A stretch of 5,682 bases of DNA from Frankia sp. (lineage in GTDB: Bacteria; Actinomycetota; Actinomycetes; Frankiales; Frankiaceae). The notes beneath the pieces are model-generated. The model worked only from the letters and a program-made list of their open reading frames with translations, was not told the origin of the DNA and did no database searches. The stretch spans positions 1 through 5,682 of the forward strand of contig JADGHD010000352.1 in assembly GCA_019689615.1 (NCBI GenBank), in the 5' to 3' direction. A program made the translations under genes and the position numbers. Below are positions 4,221-5,682 of this stretch, one piece after another (position 1 is the first letter of the stretch; each line of letters begins with the position of its first letter).

Positions 4221-5682
4221 TCAGCTCGGGAGGGTCACCCGCAGCTGCGGCGGCTCCCGGCCCGGGGTGGCCGCGACGTCGCCCGTCGAGGCGAGCACCG
4301 TCACCCCGCCGTCGGCGTTCGCCACGGTCGGCACCAGCTCCCGGTCGGTGAACTGCTCGCGGTCGTCGTCCGCCGGGGTGAGGTACAGGGCGAGCGCGAC
4401 GACGCGGTTCGCCGGCCGGCCCGGCGCCGGCTCGGCGGGGGTACGGGCGGGCCGGCGGGGGCGGATCGTCGGGTCACCGCGCAGCCCGGTGTCCTCGGTG
4501 AGGCCGCGCACCCGCGCCCCGTCGGCGTCGACCACGAGCTGGGCGTCGATCCGGCGGTTCGGGTCGATCGGGTAGGAGACGTCGCCGGCGTCGGTCGTGA
4601 GGACGATGCGCGCCGCGCGGGCGGGCTCGGGCGCCGGGTCGACGGTCAGGTCGAGGGTGACCGCCTCGTCGGTCGTGGTGGCCAGCCGCTCCAGCCGCGC
4701 GCCGGCCGGCGCGTCGGGGGTGCGGTTGTAGGCCGGGGGCAACCGCAGCAGGTAGGGGGTGCGGTCCGGGTGATCGGCGAGGACGGCCAGGTCGGCCGTG
4801 CCGTTGCGGGTCACCGCCCACAGCACCCGCCCGTCCAGCTCCGGCGGGTTGGCGGCGACCGAGGTGGGGTGCATCAGGTAGGGCGGGTCGACGGACAGGA
4901 ACACCAGCGGCTCGTCCGGCAGGTCGGCCACGATCCCGGCCAGGTCGCGGTCGTGCCTGGTGAGCGTCACGTTGGCTGGGATCGCCATCGCGAGGACGAG
5001 GGCCACCAGCCCCACGCAGCCCACGACGGCGGCGCCGCCGAGCCGCGGGCGGGCGGCGAACAGGTCGACCAGCCCGCGCGCCCCCAGCAGCACCAGCACC
5101 AGCAGCACCGGCAGCAGGTAGAACGGCCCGACGTAGCGGATGCCGCCCCACAGGAAGGCGGCGTTCCAGGCGCCCCAGAACGCGGTGTATCCGGCGAGGA
5201 ACACCAGCGCGCCGACGCCCAGCGCGATCCCGGCACCGCTCACCCGCCGCCGGACCAGGGCACCCACCGCGCAGCCCAGCAGGACGGCCCCGCCGCACGC
5301 CCAGCCGCCCAGCAGGAGGAGGTGGCTGCCGACCGCGGACAGCCCGTCCAGCAGCCCGAAGTCGTGCGCCCGGTCGGTCGGGTACAGCCGGCGGATCCCG
5401 AAGCCCATCCGGTCGTCGGGCTCCAGGTAGGAGAACGGCAGCCGCAGCGGCGAGCCCGTGGCCGCCGCGTCGAACGCCAGCAGCAGCCCGGCCGGCACGG
5501 CGGCCCCGGCGAGGACCCGGCCCACCAGCCAGCCACGCCGCCCGCGCGGGGTCGTGACCACCGCCCAGACCGCCAGCGGGGCCAACAGGACGAGCACGTC
5601 GAACGGCCGCACCGCCGCGGCGGTCCCGGCTGCCAGCCCCGCGCCGACCAACGGCCAGCCGCGGCCGCGGGGCGCCGCCGCG
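4221..5682 (-). CDS. Partial polytopic membrane protein, GT-C-like, with extracytoplasmic C-terminal domain
   Basis: The frame is open to the right edge, so the N-terminus is missing; at least 486 residues are present. Numbering from the TTG at 5651 as residue 1, hydrophobic spans lie at about 17-34, 43-61, 109-132, 139-160, 173-196 and 205-225, followed by a polar tail of about 250 residues (226-476) with a Pro/Arg-rich linker at 394-415. Marks resembling actinobacterial GT-C-like (lipid-linked sugar transferase fold) envelope proteins are AAVRPFDVLVLLAP (12-25), the loop LPFSYLEPDDRMGFGIRRLYP (71-91), GIRYVGPFYLLP (170-181) and DPPYLMHPTSVAANPPELDG (255-274). The usual catalytic acidic loop of such enzymes lies near the N-terminus, outside the window, so activity cannot be judged. 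The TTG at 5651 has only internal-codon context and is not taken as the start. The likely role is in cell-envelope assembly; the exact family is unsure. Confidence 0.8.
   Translation of the reverse strand, partial: AAAPRGRGWPLVGAGLAAGTAAAVRPFDVLVLLAPLAVWAVVTTPRGRRGWLVGRVLAGAAVPAGLLLAFDAAATGSPLRLPFSYLEPDDRMGFGIRRLYPTDRAHDFGLLDGLSAVGSHLLLLGGWACGGAVLLGCAVGALVRRRVSGAGIALGVGALVFLAGYTAFWGAWNAAFLWGGIRYVGPFYLLPVLLVLVLLGARGLVDLFAARPRLGGAAVVGCVGLVALVLAMAIPANVTLTRHDRDLAGIVADLPDEPLVFLSVDPPYLMHPTSVAANPPELDGRVLWAVTRNGTADLAVLADHPDRTPYLLRLPPAYNRTPDAPAGARLERLATTTDEAVTLDLTVDPAPEPARAARIVLTTDAGDVSYPIDPNRRIDAQLVVDADGARVRGLTEDTGLRGDPTIRPRRPARTPAEPAPGRPANRVVALALYLTPADDDREQFTDRELVPTVANADGGVTVLASTGDVAATPGREPPQLRVTLPS

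Noticed and set aside
5649..5651. TTG as the start codon of the membrane protein.
   Set aside because: The frame stays open to the edge with sensible codons, no ribosome binding site is seen, and the protein begins in mid-fold, so the true start is outside the window.

Overview
The window is very GC-rich (about three quarters G+C by eye, with C or G at almost every third codon position). It carries secreted and membrane protein types typical of high-GC Actinomycetota. A filamentous actinomycete such as Frankia or a relative fits best, but nothing here fixes the genus.

Left part (1-2998, + strand). Three genes point the same way. The first is a complete luciferase-like flavin monooxygenase of the MsnO8/YhbW type (225-1361). 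The second is a 234-residue protein (1449-2153) that matches only the C-terminal half of NtaA/SnaA/DmoA-type FMN-dependent monooxygenases. The third is a nitroreductase-family flavoprotein (2324-2998) with its own ribosome binding site and a possible promoter/operator. All three belong to flavin families, so they may form one small redox set: a nitroreductase-type flavoprotein, a full monooxygenase, and a half-barrel partner of unknown role. This functional link is inferred from gene order and family only.

Middle (2999-3230). The nitroreductase gene and the next gene converge here. The gap holds strong inverted repeats on both sides that look like back-to-back terminators, including a nearly continuous hairpin of about 18 base pairs at 3158-3202.

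Right part (3231-5682, - strand). A secreted DUF4232 protein (3231-3917) has a signal peptide and a Pro/Gln-rich linker built from a 7-residue repeat. Upstream of it is a 303-base gap with several perfect dyads. Beyond that lies the C-terminal part of a large membrane protein (4221 to beyond 5682) with about six visible membrane spans and a roughly 250-residue extracytoplasmic tail. It resembles actinobacterial GT-C-like envelope proteins, and its 5' end lies outside the window.

The most notable item is the half-length monooxygenase. It lacks the N-terminal half of the barrel, its usual flavin-phosphate loop is replaced, and yet it has a good ribosome binding site and an intact C-terminus beside a full-length relative. 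No RNA genes, CRISPR array, insertion sequence or phage gene was seen.
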